Virus record (IMG/VR): IMGVR_UViG_3300029267_005544
Span: 122,451-186,450 of that record
Direction: 5' to 3' (one strand)
Length of the DNA stretch: 64,000 nucleotides
DNA from: a virus
A program made the position numbers and the translations under genes. The notes below the pieces were generated by a model. The model did no database searches. It was not told the origin of the DNA and saw only the letters and a list, made by a program, of their open reading frames with translations. Numbering within the stretch: the first letter of the stretch is position 1; each line of letters starts with the position of its first letter. Below, one piece after another: positions 7,277-15,437 of this stretch.

Positions 7277-9376
7277 CTAAACTGGAGAATTTGGAGAAAC
7301 TGGCGGTCTTGATTCCGGCAATTGTTTGTTATACTGTTTTTTATTAAATGATTGATTTGCAGTAACCGGATCTGCCCCCATTTCTGTAGGGGTCGGTGGT
7401 GTTTCTGCACCAATATCACCTTGGCTATATACTGGAAATTCACCAGGGGTCATTTTTTGAGCAAGTTGTTTATCTGGATTAATATCAGCTTCAATAATAT
7501 TTAATTCTTTAAGATTATTATATACCTCTTGATAAAGAGATGGCGTTGAATTTTTCATTATAAGCATGCGCATTTTAAATTCATCAGGATTTGTTTTTGC
7601 TGCAATTGCAAACCTCTGAGTAAGCATAAGGATAAGGTTTGGCACAGGTATAGTTAACGGATCGAGGCCACTTCTTGCTGCTGCAATTGCAACCTCTTCA
7701 GCAATTGTATCTGCATTTTCCTCATGCATTTGAGTATCAAGCTCTTCTTTTTTACCCTGAGATTCTCTATCATGAACCTCAAGGCGATCAGCATTTGCAG
7801 CTTGCGCGTCAGCTTGATACATTGCATTAACAACAGATGCAGAACCTTGAGCAGTTGCTTCGCCCTCCATCTCTTCTATCATCAATTCAATATTTTTCTT
7901 CAATTCTTTCAATTTAAGTTCGTATTCTTGTTCAGGATCAAAACCAAGCTCTTTTGTAACTGTTGTTTTTGACATAAGAGTTTTTGATGCCGACCCGAGG
8001 GCTGCATTAACAATAAGTTGTTTTTTCTGCATATCATCAGCCATTTTGAAATCAGCCATTCTAATATCTATTTCAGGCATATCAAGGTATCTGGAAACAT
8101 TTTCAACTACAAATTCGAGATATTCATGCATATCATTGCGATGATTAATAAATGTATTTTCAACAACTCGGAGAGAAACATTGCTACCTGACCACGACGC
8201 TCCACCACGAATAATTTCAGGAATAATACCTATCCCTGTTATTATTGTATCCTCTGTCGCTTTTAATTCTGGAGTAATAGAAAGAACTTTTGCGTCACCA
8301 CTAAAATTAATTTGCCCTATTGGTAAAGGAACAACAGAAATATAATTAGGGTCAGCTTTCCATTTTCTTATCTCATCTTCAATTTTTGTTCTCCATCCTG
8401 AAAGATTAACTGTGGCATGTGGACTGATATCACCTGTCCCTTGTGGAAAAAGAAGTCTTAAAGGAACAATATGATCAAAGGCAATCATTTCATTTCCTTT
8501 TTTCAAAATCTTCGTATGAAAGATATCTTTCATAACAGGCATAATTGCAGGAATTCCCCATCCACGTTCTGACGATATAACATATTGTGGGCCAGATCTT
8601 TTTAAATGGAATACGTTATCAGCCATTAATTTTAATGGCTTTTTTTTCTTAACGGCCTCTATAACTTCAAGCCTGGTAGTACTGATAATATCAATATCGC
8701 CACGTTTAATTGCGACTTCCATCTGCGGAGGGATTTTATAAAAATAAAAATGATCACCACTAATAGTATTGTATTTAATATCAATGTATATCAAATCCCA
8801 ATGGATAAGATTGAATTTATCTATTTCTTTTGTATTTCTATCACGAGCTTCGAGTCGTCCATCAGATTTACATTTGGGGCATTTTCCATAAAATTTATAA
8901 TCTTTGAATTTATATTTTATTGAATCAGCTGCAAATCTATGATTACATTGTTTACAAGTAAAAAATCTTTTAAATGGGTAATTTATGGATATAATTGCAT
9001 TTCCGTAAGCATAATAATCCATTCCGGCTTGTTTCATAGATCTAATAATTTTGAGCTTTTTTTCAAGTATTTTTTTCCATTTTTCAATAGTTTTATCATC
9101 CTTTATTTCAGAGTCTTTGTCTTCATTATAGATTAAATCTGTAATAGGATATTCTGATAATTTAGTTATACATTGTGAAACAAACCCATCACTGAGAACA
9201 CATGCTGCTATATATCGAATAAGGGATTTAATACTTTTTGGTATAAAAGTGCTTGTCATGTCCATAAATGGACTATCATATTTTAACGAGCCCCTGGTAA
9301 ATGCTATTTTAAGATTACTTCCACTATCAGCTCCGCCACCAGAAATACCAGGACCAACTAATCCCTCATTTGCCAT
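7277..9376 (-). CDS. Phage portal protein with zinc-ribbon insertion
   Basis: A 699-residue protein with the look of jumbo-phage portal proteins: an N-terminal helical region, SMKQAGMDYYAYGNAI (113-128), and a long mixed core, then a helical, Gln/Ala-rich C-terminal part. Portal forms the 12-fold ring at the capsid vertex through which DNA is packaged and ejected. An insertion at ~141-169 has C141-x2-C144 and C166-x2-C169, a zinc ribbon, which is unusual for portals. It is the last gene of the minus-strand structural operon, with its own promoter just upstream and an AAAGGA site. Confidence 0.75.
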   Translation of the reverse strand: MANEGLVGPGISGGGADSGSNLKIAFTRGSLKYDSPFMDMTSTFIPKSIKSLIRYIAACVLSDGFVSQCITKLSEYPITDLIYNEDKDSEIKDDKTIEKWKKILEKKLKIIRSMKQAGMDYYAYGNAIISINYPFKRFFTCKQCNHRFAADSIKYKFKDYKFYGKCPKCKSDGRLEARDRNTKEIDKFNLIHWDLIYIDIKYNTISGDHFYFYKIPPQMEVAIKRGDIDIISTTRLEVIEAVKKKKPLKLMADNVFHLKRSGPQYVISSERGWGIPAIMPVMKDIFHTKILKKGNEMIAFDHIVPLRLLFPQGTGDISPHATVNLSGWRTKIEDEIRKWKADPNYISVVPLPIGQINFSGDAKVLSITPELKATEDTIITGIGIIPEIIRGGASWSGSNVSLRVVENTFINHRNDMHEYLEFVVENVSRYLDMPEIDIRMADFKMADDMQKKQLIVNAALGSASKTLMSKTTVTKELGFDPEQEYELKLKELKKNIELMIEEMEGEATAQGSASVVNAMYQADAQAANADRLEVHDRESQGKKEELDTQMHEENADTIAEEVAIAAARSGLDPLTIPVPNLILMLTQRFAIAAKTNPDEFKMRMLIMKNSTPSLYQEVYNNLKELNIIEADINPDKQLAQKMTPGEFPVYSQGDIGAETPPTPTEMGADPVTANQSFNKKQYNKQLPESRPPVSPNSPV

Positions 9377-9455
9377 TTATAATTTTCCTTTAATATTGAT
9401 TTATATTAGAAAGTGCGGCAGCTTTCTCTACCACTTTTAAACAAAACTTATTAAT

Positions 9456-9483
9456 AATATAGCACTCCATCATATAATTACAA
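9456..9483 (-). promoter_or_regulatory. Possible internal promoter for the portal gene
   Basis: On the minus strand TTGTAA (9478-9483) and TATATT (9456-9461) are 16 bases apart, with a TGC extended -10 element. It sits in the only sizeable gap (9377-9484) of this part of the operon, directly before the portal. The gap otherwise holds only a 6-bp hairpin (9408-9427). Confidence 0.4.
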
Positions 9484-9484
9484 T

Positions 9485-10150
9485 CTATCTTCTAAGAGCT
9501 CTCCATCCAGATCTTCTTTCGTCACCTATTTTTTTACCCTGCAAATATTGTAAAATAGATGATCCTGCACCAAGCCCTGCAGAAGCACCTATTGCAGCTC
9601 CAGTATTTATTGTCTGTTTTTTTACCAGATCACGAAGTTCTGATATACCTGCATTACCCTTGAGTCTTGGCAGCATGTTAAAAAAAGCCTTATTTTTAAT
9701 TACTTGCCCGCCCCTTTTTAATCCAATAGCCTTATGTATATGCGTTGCTCCTTGTTGTGTTATTTTACCTGTTTTAAGCGATTTTGTAAGAGCTTGCGTC
9801 CCTTTTGCACCATGATAAAGTTGTTTGTAAGGAGAAATTGCCCCTGCGCCAAAACCTCTTATAGCACCAACAACTTTTCTTCTAAAACCGCCTGGTGTTT
9901 GTGCAAATCTTCGTATTCCGCCGACCGTCCCACTTACAGCTGATGGAATTATTGTAGCACCACCTATAATGCCACCAACACTCCCTGATATTAAATGAGT
10001 TTTATGACGTTTAGCCCTTTGTGATAGGCCAAATGTGCTTGTGCCAGTTGGGTCAAAACCAGCTAAAAAAGATTTTGATATGGAAACAGGATCTTTAGCT
10101 ATTTTTTGAAGTTCGTCTACAAAAGCTGCTTTATAAATATCGTTATTCAT
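9485..10150 (-). CDS. Tagged glycine-rich basic protein (cargo/internal virion candidate)
   Basis: A 221-residue protein with the shared leader MNNDIYKAAFVDELQKIA. After it come Gly-rich, weakly hydrophobic segments (GSVGGIIGGATIIPSAVSG; GAAIGASAGLGAGSS) separated by Arg/Lys-rich stretches, and a basic C-terminus (GWRALRR). The pattern suggests a membrane-active or DNA-binding internal virion protein. It is not recognised by family. The leader is the same type as in the 44-48 kb cargo block, so it may mark the protein for packaging and be cut off. Ends just before the portal promoter. Confidence 0.75.
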   Translation of the reverse strand: MNNDIYKAAFVDELQKIAKDPVSISKSFLAGFDPTGTSTFGLSQRAKRHKTHLISGSVGGIIGGATIIPSAVSGTVGGIRRFAQTPGGFRRKVVGAIRGFGAGAISPYKQLYHGAKGTQALTKSLKTGKITQQGATHIHKAIGLKRGGQVIKNKAFFNMLPRLKGNAGISELRDLVKKQTINTGAAIGASAGLGAGSSILQYLQGKKIGDERRSGWRALRR

Positions 10151-10159
10151 ATTTATACC

Positions 10160-10891
10160 TTATTGGCTATAAACGAGTGCCGCTTTTTCAGTTTTAAGAA
10201 TACGTTTTGTCTGAATATCAACAAAGCTTTCTGTTACAGACTGGTATTTGCCATTATTAAATTTATTGTATCTTCTATAAATTTCAATCCAGTTTTCTGA
10301 ATTAGATACCATCTCTTTCATTTTATCTTTTATAATTTTAATTAAAGAAGGTGGAGGTGTATAAATGCCTTCGTTAATTAAAATAATACATATATATTTA
10401 ATTACATCATTACTAAAAAACGATTCCCTATCTGGTCTAATATAATTAAGCGCCTTTACAGCATTAATTATCATTCCCGGCGACGGGCTTCTTAAATATT
10501 CAAAATCGGCGATACTTCCTGAAAACGATAAAGCAATTTGATTAAATTCATACCAGTCAGAAAAGGCTCCATCGCTTCGGCAAACATGCCTTATAGCCAG
10601 GATCTTATCACGATTGATATCTTCTAACGCTGTACCATATTTAATCCACAGAAGCCTCTCAATGGTCTCTATTTCATATTCCCACCAATCTTGACCAAAA
10701 GCCCTATTTAGAAAATCATATATTTTAATAACAGATGATTTTTCATCATTAAGTAATGTATTTATCTTTGTCGGTGTAACAGGCTCATTACGAGCAATTT
10801 TAGTTTGCTCGATTTCATTTTTAATACGCTCTACCTCATTTGGTTTATTAAATAGGTAGGCTTCATAGAGCTGTTGTGATAACTTTTCCAC
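10160..10891 (-). CDS. Hypothetical 243-residue protein
   Basis: Unrecognised. It starts with GTG and looks mostly helical: a charged N-terminal helix pair (~1-45), then FLNRAFGQDWWEYE, then a region rich in Trp/Phe/Tyr and helices to the end. Several small helical proteins sit between head and tail genes in large phages (adaptors, head-tail completion), and location next to portal allows that role, but nothing in the sequence proves it. The upstream site is weak (AGAGAAAA) and the start lies inside a possible short overlapping frame. Confidence 0.7.
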   Translation of the reverse strand: MEKLSQQLYEAYLFNKPNEVERIKNEIEQTKIARNEPVTPTKINTLLNDEKSSVIKIYDFLNRAFGQDWWEYEIETIERLLWIKYGTALEDINRDKILAIRHVCRSDGAFSDWYEFNQIALSFSGSIADFEYLRSPSPGMIINAVKALNYIRPDRESFFSNDVIKYICIILINEGIYTPPPSLIKIIKDKMKEMVSNSENWIEIYRRYNKFNNGKYQSVTESFVDIQTKRILKTEKAALVYSQ

Positions 10892-11015
10892 TATTTGATT
10901 TTCTCTGTTTCATTTTTTTATCTATAAAACTTTTTAAACAAAATAAATTACAATTTGGCAATTTTTCTTTTTTAAATAATGCTTTAATAGATTTAATAAT
11001 CCACGAAAAAGTCAT
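10863..11015 (-). CDS. Possible 50-residue basic protein
   Basis: A short frame (begins MTFSWIIKSIKALFKKEK) fills the 130-base gap between two genes and overlaps the start of the 243-residue gene by 29 bases. It is Lys-rich with an amphipathic N-terminal helix and two cysteines. No strong ribosome binding site is visible, so it is only a possible gene. Confidence 0.3.
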   Translation of the reverse strand: MTFSWIIKSIKALFKKEKLPNCNLFCLKSFIDKKMKQRKSNSGKVITTAL

Positions 11016-11021
11016 TTTTTT

Positions 11022-11648
11022 TTATTCATCTTTTATTATAGTATTATATGATTTATTTATTATTTCTGGTAGAGATTCCCACCAATTATTCCATTTTTTA
11101 TTACCTTTCCATATTTTACCAGCAACACATATACGAGGCCTCCCATTAAATCCAATATCTGATTTTGCATATATATTAGGTTCTTTTTGAAGTTCATTTA
11201 CTATTTTTTTATGCAATTTATCATATTGTGGTGGCATTCTAAAAACAATAGCCGCTGGTCTTTCGGGCCCCTTACCCTCTTCAGAAGATCTTATTTCTAC
11301 TGGGAGTTTATTTAACCTGTCTAACCATTTATTTTTTAAACCTTTATCGACAAAAATTCCTTTCCATTTTTTCTTAGGCTCATTTGTTCTACCCATTAAA
11401 AATTTATCAGGATTTTTTCCATAAACAGTTTGATAAGCAAGGGTTGGAGAATTAACTTTTCCAGTAACACCAGCCACAATCATTTGATCACTTCTGCTTA
11501 AAGGGGCATTATTTTTGATTTTATTAAAATTTCTTAAATGACTTGCTCCCATTAATCCGGATCCAAGCAAAAAACTCGAAAGAACAGAAGTTAATGGCTT
11601 TTTTGAAACTGTCTCCCGAAAACTTTGTAATATTTTTCTATTTAGCAT
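11022..11648 (-). CDS. Tagged hypothetical protein (208 residues)
   Basis: The start MLNRKILQSFRETVSKKP resembles the L-type leaders MLTSEVLQSF and MIISEVLQSF of proteins at 47.5-48.5 kb, though more weakly. A short hydrophobic segment (SSFLLGSGLMGA) follows, then a basic region with many Trp and Lys and a C-terminal domain around ICVAGKIWKGNKKW. The family is unknown. Location among small genes next to the portal and the leader suggest a minor virion or internal protein. Confidence 0.7.
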   Translation of the reverse strand: MLNRKILQSFRETVSKKPLTSVLSSFLLGSGLMGASHLRNFNKIKNNAPLSRSDQMIVAGVTGKVNSPTLAYQTVYGKNPDKFLMGRTNEPKKKWKGIFVDKGLKNKWLDRLNKLPVEIRSSEEGKGPERPAAIVFRMPPQYDKLHKKIVNELQKEPNIYAKSDIGFNGRPRICVAGKIWKGNKKWNNWWESLPEIINKSYNTIIKDE

Positions 11649-11659
11649 TTTTTTTTATT

Positions 11660-12040
11660 TTATACCAATTGCTTTTTAATTTCATTATTAAATGCATTTT
11701 GGTAAATTTGCCTTAAATATTCAGATTTTTTTATCAATTCCGATTTTAAGGCTAATCCAGCACCTGTACGCTTGCCTCCACCAGGGCCAAGGCCAATTCC
11801 GTGCGGGCCAGTTCCATCCATTCTTCGTCCGATACCAGCGCCTAAACCAATTCCACGACCAAGACCAATTCCTAATCCTCTTACAGGTCCAAATCCAAAT
11901 TGGCTATGCTTTTTCATACTTTTACCTGTTTGGTAAACCTGCTTTGTTGAATCCTGGCAAATAGCAATTGCGCTGCCTTTTTCTTTACCTTGATCCATAA
12001 CATGCTCAACGCATCGAGCTACACGAGTTCCTTTTGGCAT
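11660..12040 (-). CDS. Conserved small phage protein with Gly/Arg-rich centre and C-terminal tag
   Basis: A 126-residue protein with three parts. Residues 1-40 (GTRVARCVEHVMDQG ... AIAICQDSTKQ) match a small module often seen in phage head-region genes, with two Cys in fixed spacing. Residues ~45-95 are low complexity, almost only Gly with Arg, Leu and Ile in pairs. The end reads IYQNAFNNEIKKQLV, close to the N-terminal leader IYKQAFISEIEKLS of the helicase but at the C-terminus. Function unknown; a virion-associated or DNA-binding part is plausible. Confidence 0.7.
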   Translation of the reverse strand: MPKGTRVARCVEHVMDQGKEKGSAIAICQDSTKQVYQTGKSMKKHSQFGFGPVRGLGIGLGRGIGLGAGIGRRMDGTGPHGIGLGPGGGKRTGAGLALKSELIKKSEYLRQIYQNAFNNEIKKQLV

Positions 12041-12066
12041 ATTTAAAACCTTTCGGAAAAAAAAGA

Positions 12067-12897
12067 TTATTTTTTACCTTGCATCTTAGTACCACACTTG
12101 GGGCAATCTTTTTCGGCGCATGGGGTTCCACGATTATGTTCTTCCTCGTGCCCGCATGATGGACATACACATTTTCCGGCCCCTCCAACCATTTGCCTCG
12201 GACCGCCAACACCCTTTCCTTCACCAAGTTTTGCAATTTTTTCAATAAAAAGGCGTTTTTCTGGGGCTGACATATTCTTCACCGTATCAACAGGATGTCT
12301 TTTAAAATTATCAGAAACATCCTGAGTGAATGTTGCAGCGATTTTTTCAAGCACATCTTTCTTTCTCGACATTTTAATCAAGTCATAATTCGTCTTATCA
12401 CCTGCAACTTTTTCGGCATCGTATTCCGGGCGTATTAAACTCCCAAATACAGTTAAAACCGGGTCAACAATATCATTATCGTATCGATATTCAAAATTAG
12501 CCAACTTGTCAAAAGCCTCGAGGGCTTTAACAATTGCTATACCTGGCGTTTCTTCCGAAAGATTAGCCACCTTCTCAAGTAATGGTAGTGCGTCCATTTC
12601 TTGACCACCAATGGTAACTTTGATATTTTCTTTTAAACAGGCATCTTTTCTCAGCTGCATATTACGAACAAAATCTGGCGAAATTGCAGCATCCTTTTTA
12701 AGCATGCGCGCATAGTTCGTAATCCAATTACGATCTACATCTACACCAAGAGCATCAGCTCGTTTTTCTATATTGGTCGCTATTGCCGCTCGGTCCATTG
12801 GATTAAACCGAGTGAGATATTTATCAAAATAGGCAACAGCTGTCTTTATATGCTCTTCAGTTTCAATTGGATATTTACCCTTTAATGCGAAATGCAT
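12067..12897 (-). CDS. Helical protein with C-terminal zinc ribbon and repeated EK[I/V]A motifs
   Basis: A 276-residue protein. The first ~235 residues are helical and contain five short similar spots: IEKRADALG (43-51), LLEKVANLS (106-114), AFDKLANFE (128-136), VLEKIAATF (182-190) and FIEKIAKLG (217-225). The C-terminus is a zinc ribbon with C243, C245, C248, C260, C265 and C268. The EKIA core recalls the leaders of tagged proteins in this operon, so these may be binding or protease sites. The family is not firmly known; similar zinc-ended proteins occur beside portals in large phages. Confidence 0.7.
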   Translation of the reverse strand: MHFALKGKYPIETEEHIKTAVAYFDKYLTRFNPMDRAAIATNIEKRADALGVDVDRNWITNYARMLKKDAAISPDFVRNMQLRKDACLKENIKVTIGGQEMDALPLLEKVANLSEETPGIAIVKALEAFDKLANFEYRYDNDIVDPVLTVFGSLIRPEYDAEKVAGDKTNYDLIKMSRKKDVLEKIAATFTQDVSDNFKRHPVDTVKNMSAPEKRLFIEKIAKLGEGKGVGGPRQMVGGAGKCVCPSCGHEEEHNRGTPCAEKDCPKCGTKMQGKK

Positions 12898-12916
12898 AAT
12901 ACACTCCTATTTTAAA

Positions 12917-13783
12917 TTATGCGGTACCAATAAAAATACCGTTTTTAAATTTCAAATCTATTGTCCCAGTCCCGGCGGCGTCACGCACTGTAAGAGCCAA
13001 ATTTGTAGCTCCTTCACCCTCGGTCGTAAATATTTTTCCACCAGATTCAATTTTTAAATCACCATAGACTTTATAATCATATCCTGTGCTAAAATTTATA
13101 TCTCCACCAGAAAAATCTACAGTTCCAAAAAATGTAGAGTTGCCATTTACATCTAAACCAGAAACTCTATATTTTCCATTTGGAGTATTTGGACCAAGTC
13201 CTCGTGATGTAGAGTTATTTACAGCTACTATATCAGCCCCCAGAACATCAACACTTCCTATATATATAAGATCAGAATTTCCTGAAATTATAGTTGGACT
13301 TATTGTTAAAATATCTCCAACAAAACTTTGAACAGAATCTTTTTTTGAAGCGGCAAAATCATCATATACTATATCTTGCGTACCGGCCTTTCCAATAAAT
13401 CCTGTTTTTTTTCCGTCTTCGTAAACATCTCCATCAATTGCAGCCATTTTATGACGAATATATACATATTTTGTGCCATCAGCACTATCTACATTTGAAG
13501 TAATATTTGTTGATATAAGAACTATATCACCATTTGGAGTAAATCCATGGCCGGCAGATATGGAAATGGATAAAGATGCAGTCTTTGATATCCACATTCC
13601 TCTCATTGGCCGGCCCGGTTCGTTACCAACAATAGCTGCCGCTATACGTCTCAAATTATCAAGCATTGCGGCTTGAACAGACCATGGAGTAAGCCCAGGA
13701 ACACCATCCTCTGTACCAGAATCACTCCCAATAATTTCATTCATCCTCTGTTTAAGTCCGAACCGTATATTTACTCTTTTCAT
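12917..13783 (-). CDS. Tail fibre/appendage-like structural protein
   Basis: A 288-residue, Gly/Asp/Thr-rich, beta-strand-rich protein. The N-terminus (KRVNIRFGLKQRMNEIIGSDSG) resembles attachment parts of baseplate appendages. The C-terminal ~90 residues have short repeated beta strands typical of trimeric fibres (VDFSGGDINFSTGYDYKVYG). Few charged helices and no enzyme motif. It probably adorns the baseplate or capsid; the exact place cannot be told. Confidence 0.6.
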   Translation of the reverse strand: MKRVNIRFGLKQRMNEIIGSDSGTEDGVPGLTPWSVQAAMLDNLRRIAAAIVGNEPGRPMRGMWISKTASLSISISAGHGFTPNGDIVLISTNITSNVDSADGTKYVYIRHKMAAIDGDVYEDGKKTGFIGKAGTQDIVYDDFAASKKDSVQSFVGDILTISPTIISGNSDLIYIGSVDVLGADIVAVNNSTSRGLGPNTPNGKYRVSGLDVNGNSTFFGTVDFSGGDINFSTGYDYKVYGDLKIESGGKIFTTEGEGATNLALTVRDAAGTGTIDLKFKNGIFIGTA

Positions 13784-13795
13784 ATTATACTCCGG

Positions 13796-14221
13796 CTAAT
13801 CTTTATTAGCGGTTGATCCTGCAATATCTACATTAGCAGGTACATTTGAATGGCCAGAAACATCAATTCCTGATTGAGGTTCTCCCGGTTGTATATTGGG
13901 CATATTTTTTGGTGGTTGGTATTTCTCACACCATTCATTAATTTTATCTTCAGATTCTTTTTTTAACTCTTCTGTTATAACATCGGACATAGTATCAATA
14001 GAACCAAGAAGATGATAAAATTTTGTTTCAAGTTGAGATAAAGCCTCTCTACCTTGTGCTATTGCAAAATTTGTTGATGCTGCTGATTTTTCATAACCTT
14101 CAAGCTTATCAAAAAACTTTGTAAGCTCTTCAGGCTGCTCATTCTTATTACGCATAAGATAAGCAACTGCCATTTTGCACCGCTGCTCAGGCGGTAACGA
14201 ATTAACATAAACTTTGTCCAT
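13796..14221 (-). CDS. Hypothetical 141-residue protein
   Basis: Unrecognised. Residues 1-100 are predicted helical with a coiled-coil-like part (QLETKFYHLLGSIDTMSDV); the end is Pro/Gly/Asn-rich and disordered. It sits between two appendage-like genes, so it may be a chaperone or linker for fibre assembly, but no motif supports a firm call. Confidence 0.65.
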   Translation of the reverse strand: MDKVYVNSLPPEQRCKMAVAYLMRNKNEQPEELTKFFDKLEGYEKSAASTNFAIAQGREALSQLETKFYHLLGSIDTMSDVITEELKKESEDKINEWCEKYQPPKNMPNIQPGEPQSGIDVSGHSNVPANVDIAGSTANKD

Positions 14222-14245
14222 TAACCCTCCTTAAATAGCCACCCA

Positions 14246-15388
14246 TTAAGATGGAAGAGGAGGAGCTGGCTCCTCTTCAATAAATACATGATTATTATAA
14301 TTGTAAAGCTCAGGAACATTGTCCTGTGAATTTACATTTTCAACTAAAGTAAACCTTTCGTTTGCTTCATCATTTATATCAGTAATACCCTGAAACATAC
14401 CATCGAATGATTCAATTTTTTCAATATATGGACTAAATACTGTATCGAGATCAAGGTCAGATGTAAAACGTGATGATAGCCATTTTTCAGTAGTAACAAC
14501 ATATGGGCTGCTTCTATCCACATTAGTAACAATACCATAATGAATAAATGGGCCAATAGGAGATCCCCCGCCATCTACACCGCGTATTGTTAATTTAAGA
14601 ATATCTCCTATGATCATATCATCAACATGAGATATAAATGCAGGATCTGTTCCGGAAATAGTAACAATTTTTTCGGCGGCACCCTCGGCCGGAATTATAA
14701 TATCTGCAGCGTAATCAGATGTTATTTTTGGCAAACTTGCTACAATCGAAAAATAATCAAGTGGAATAACCAATTTTGAATCTTTGCCAAATCTTATCGC
14801 AGGAACACCTGCCCATCTTATCCTTTTATAGAAGTTTGATAGTGCAGTAAGTGGGGCAAAATATTCAATATCAAATCTTGTTGTTGTTATTCTTGAATCT
14901 ACACTGAGATTAAAAAATAATGCCATATTATAATATTCATTATTCACGTCTGTAAGCAAAGATAAATTGGTATCATAAATAGGAAAGGAGCTTCCATAAA
15001 CTGATATATCAAGCTCTTCTGGCTCTATTTGTAAAAACCATTTAAAAGCATTTAATGTAGGATTAGTTAAACTATCAGCAAGAGTCGCAAAGTTTCTTAT
15101 CAATGATATATCATAATTGTCAGTAATTGGTTTGAAACACTGAATGGCATTTCTATCGGCAGTATGAACGATTCTTGCTATACTAATCCCTGATTCATAG
15201 ATATCATACAATCCATTCGGTAATGGCTTTGATTGAAAATACCCATCATCATCAGATTGAACTGAGCCCATTGTAATACTTCCTGACGGTGCCGCCTGTT
15301 TAATAATTATCTGAGAATTCCTCAGAACATTTCCGGCACTATCAGTTACATGCCCTTCAATCGGTTTTGAGCGTAAGTTAGAAGACAT
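14246..15388 (-). CDS. Tail/appendage protein with carboxypeptidase-regulatory-like domain
   Basis: A 380-residue protein whose first ~75 residues (IEGHVTDSAGNVLRNSQIII ... DDDGYFQSKPLPNGLYDI) match the CarboxypepD_reg/Cna-B-like beta-sandwich often used as a spacer in surface proteins. The rest is a strand-rich structural region (EPEELDISVYGSSFPIYD). Likely part of a tail appendage that reaches towards the host surface. The N-terminal domain call is fairly good; the rest is by context. Confidence 0.6.
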   Translation of the reverse strand: MSSNLRSKPIEGHVTDSAGNVLRNSQIIIKQAAPSGSITMGSVQSDDDGYFQSKPLPNGLYDIYESGISIARIVHTADRNAIQCFKPITDNYDISLIRNFATLADSLTNPTLNAFKWFLQIEPEELDISVYGSSFPIYDTNLSLLTDVNNEYYNMALFFNLSVDSRITTTRFDIEYFAPLTALSNFYKRIRWAGVPAIRFGKDSKLVIPLDYFSIVASLPKITSDYAADIIIPAEGAAEKIVTISGTDPAFISHVDDMIIGDILKLTIRGVDGGGSPIGPFIHYGIVTNVDRSSPYVVTTEKWLSSRFTSDLDLDTVFSPYIEKIESFDGMFQGITDINDEANERFTLVENVNSQDNVPELYNYNNHVFIEEEPAPPLPS

Positions 15389-15437
15389 TAATAAACCTCC
15401 ATATCTTCAATATACAATATTTGTTGCAATCAATCAA

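Noticed and set aside
7198-7443. Minus-strand 81-residue frame over the portal end and GC-rich gap
   Set aside because: It overlaps the portal coding sequence in another frame and has the basic, irregular composition of a shadow frame.
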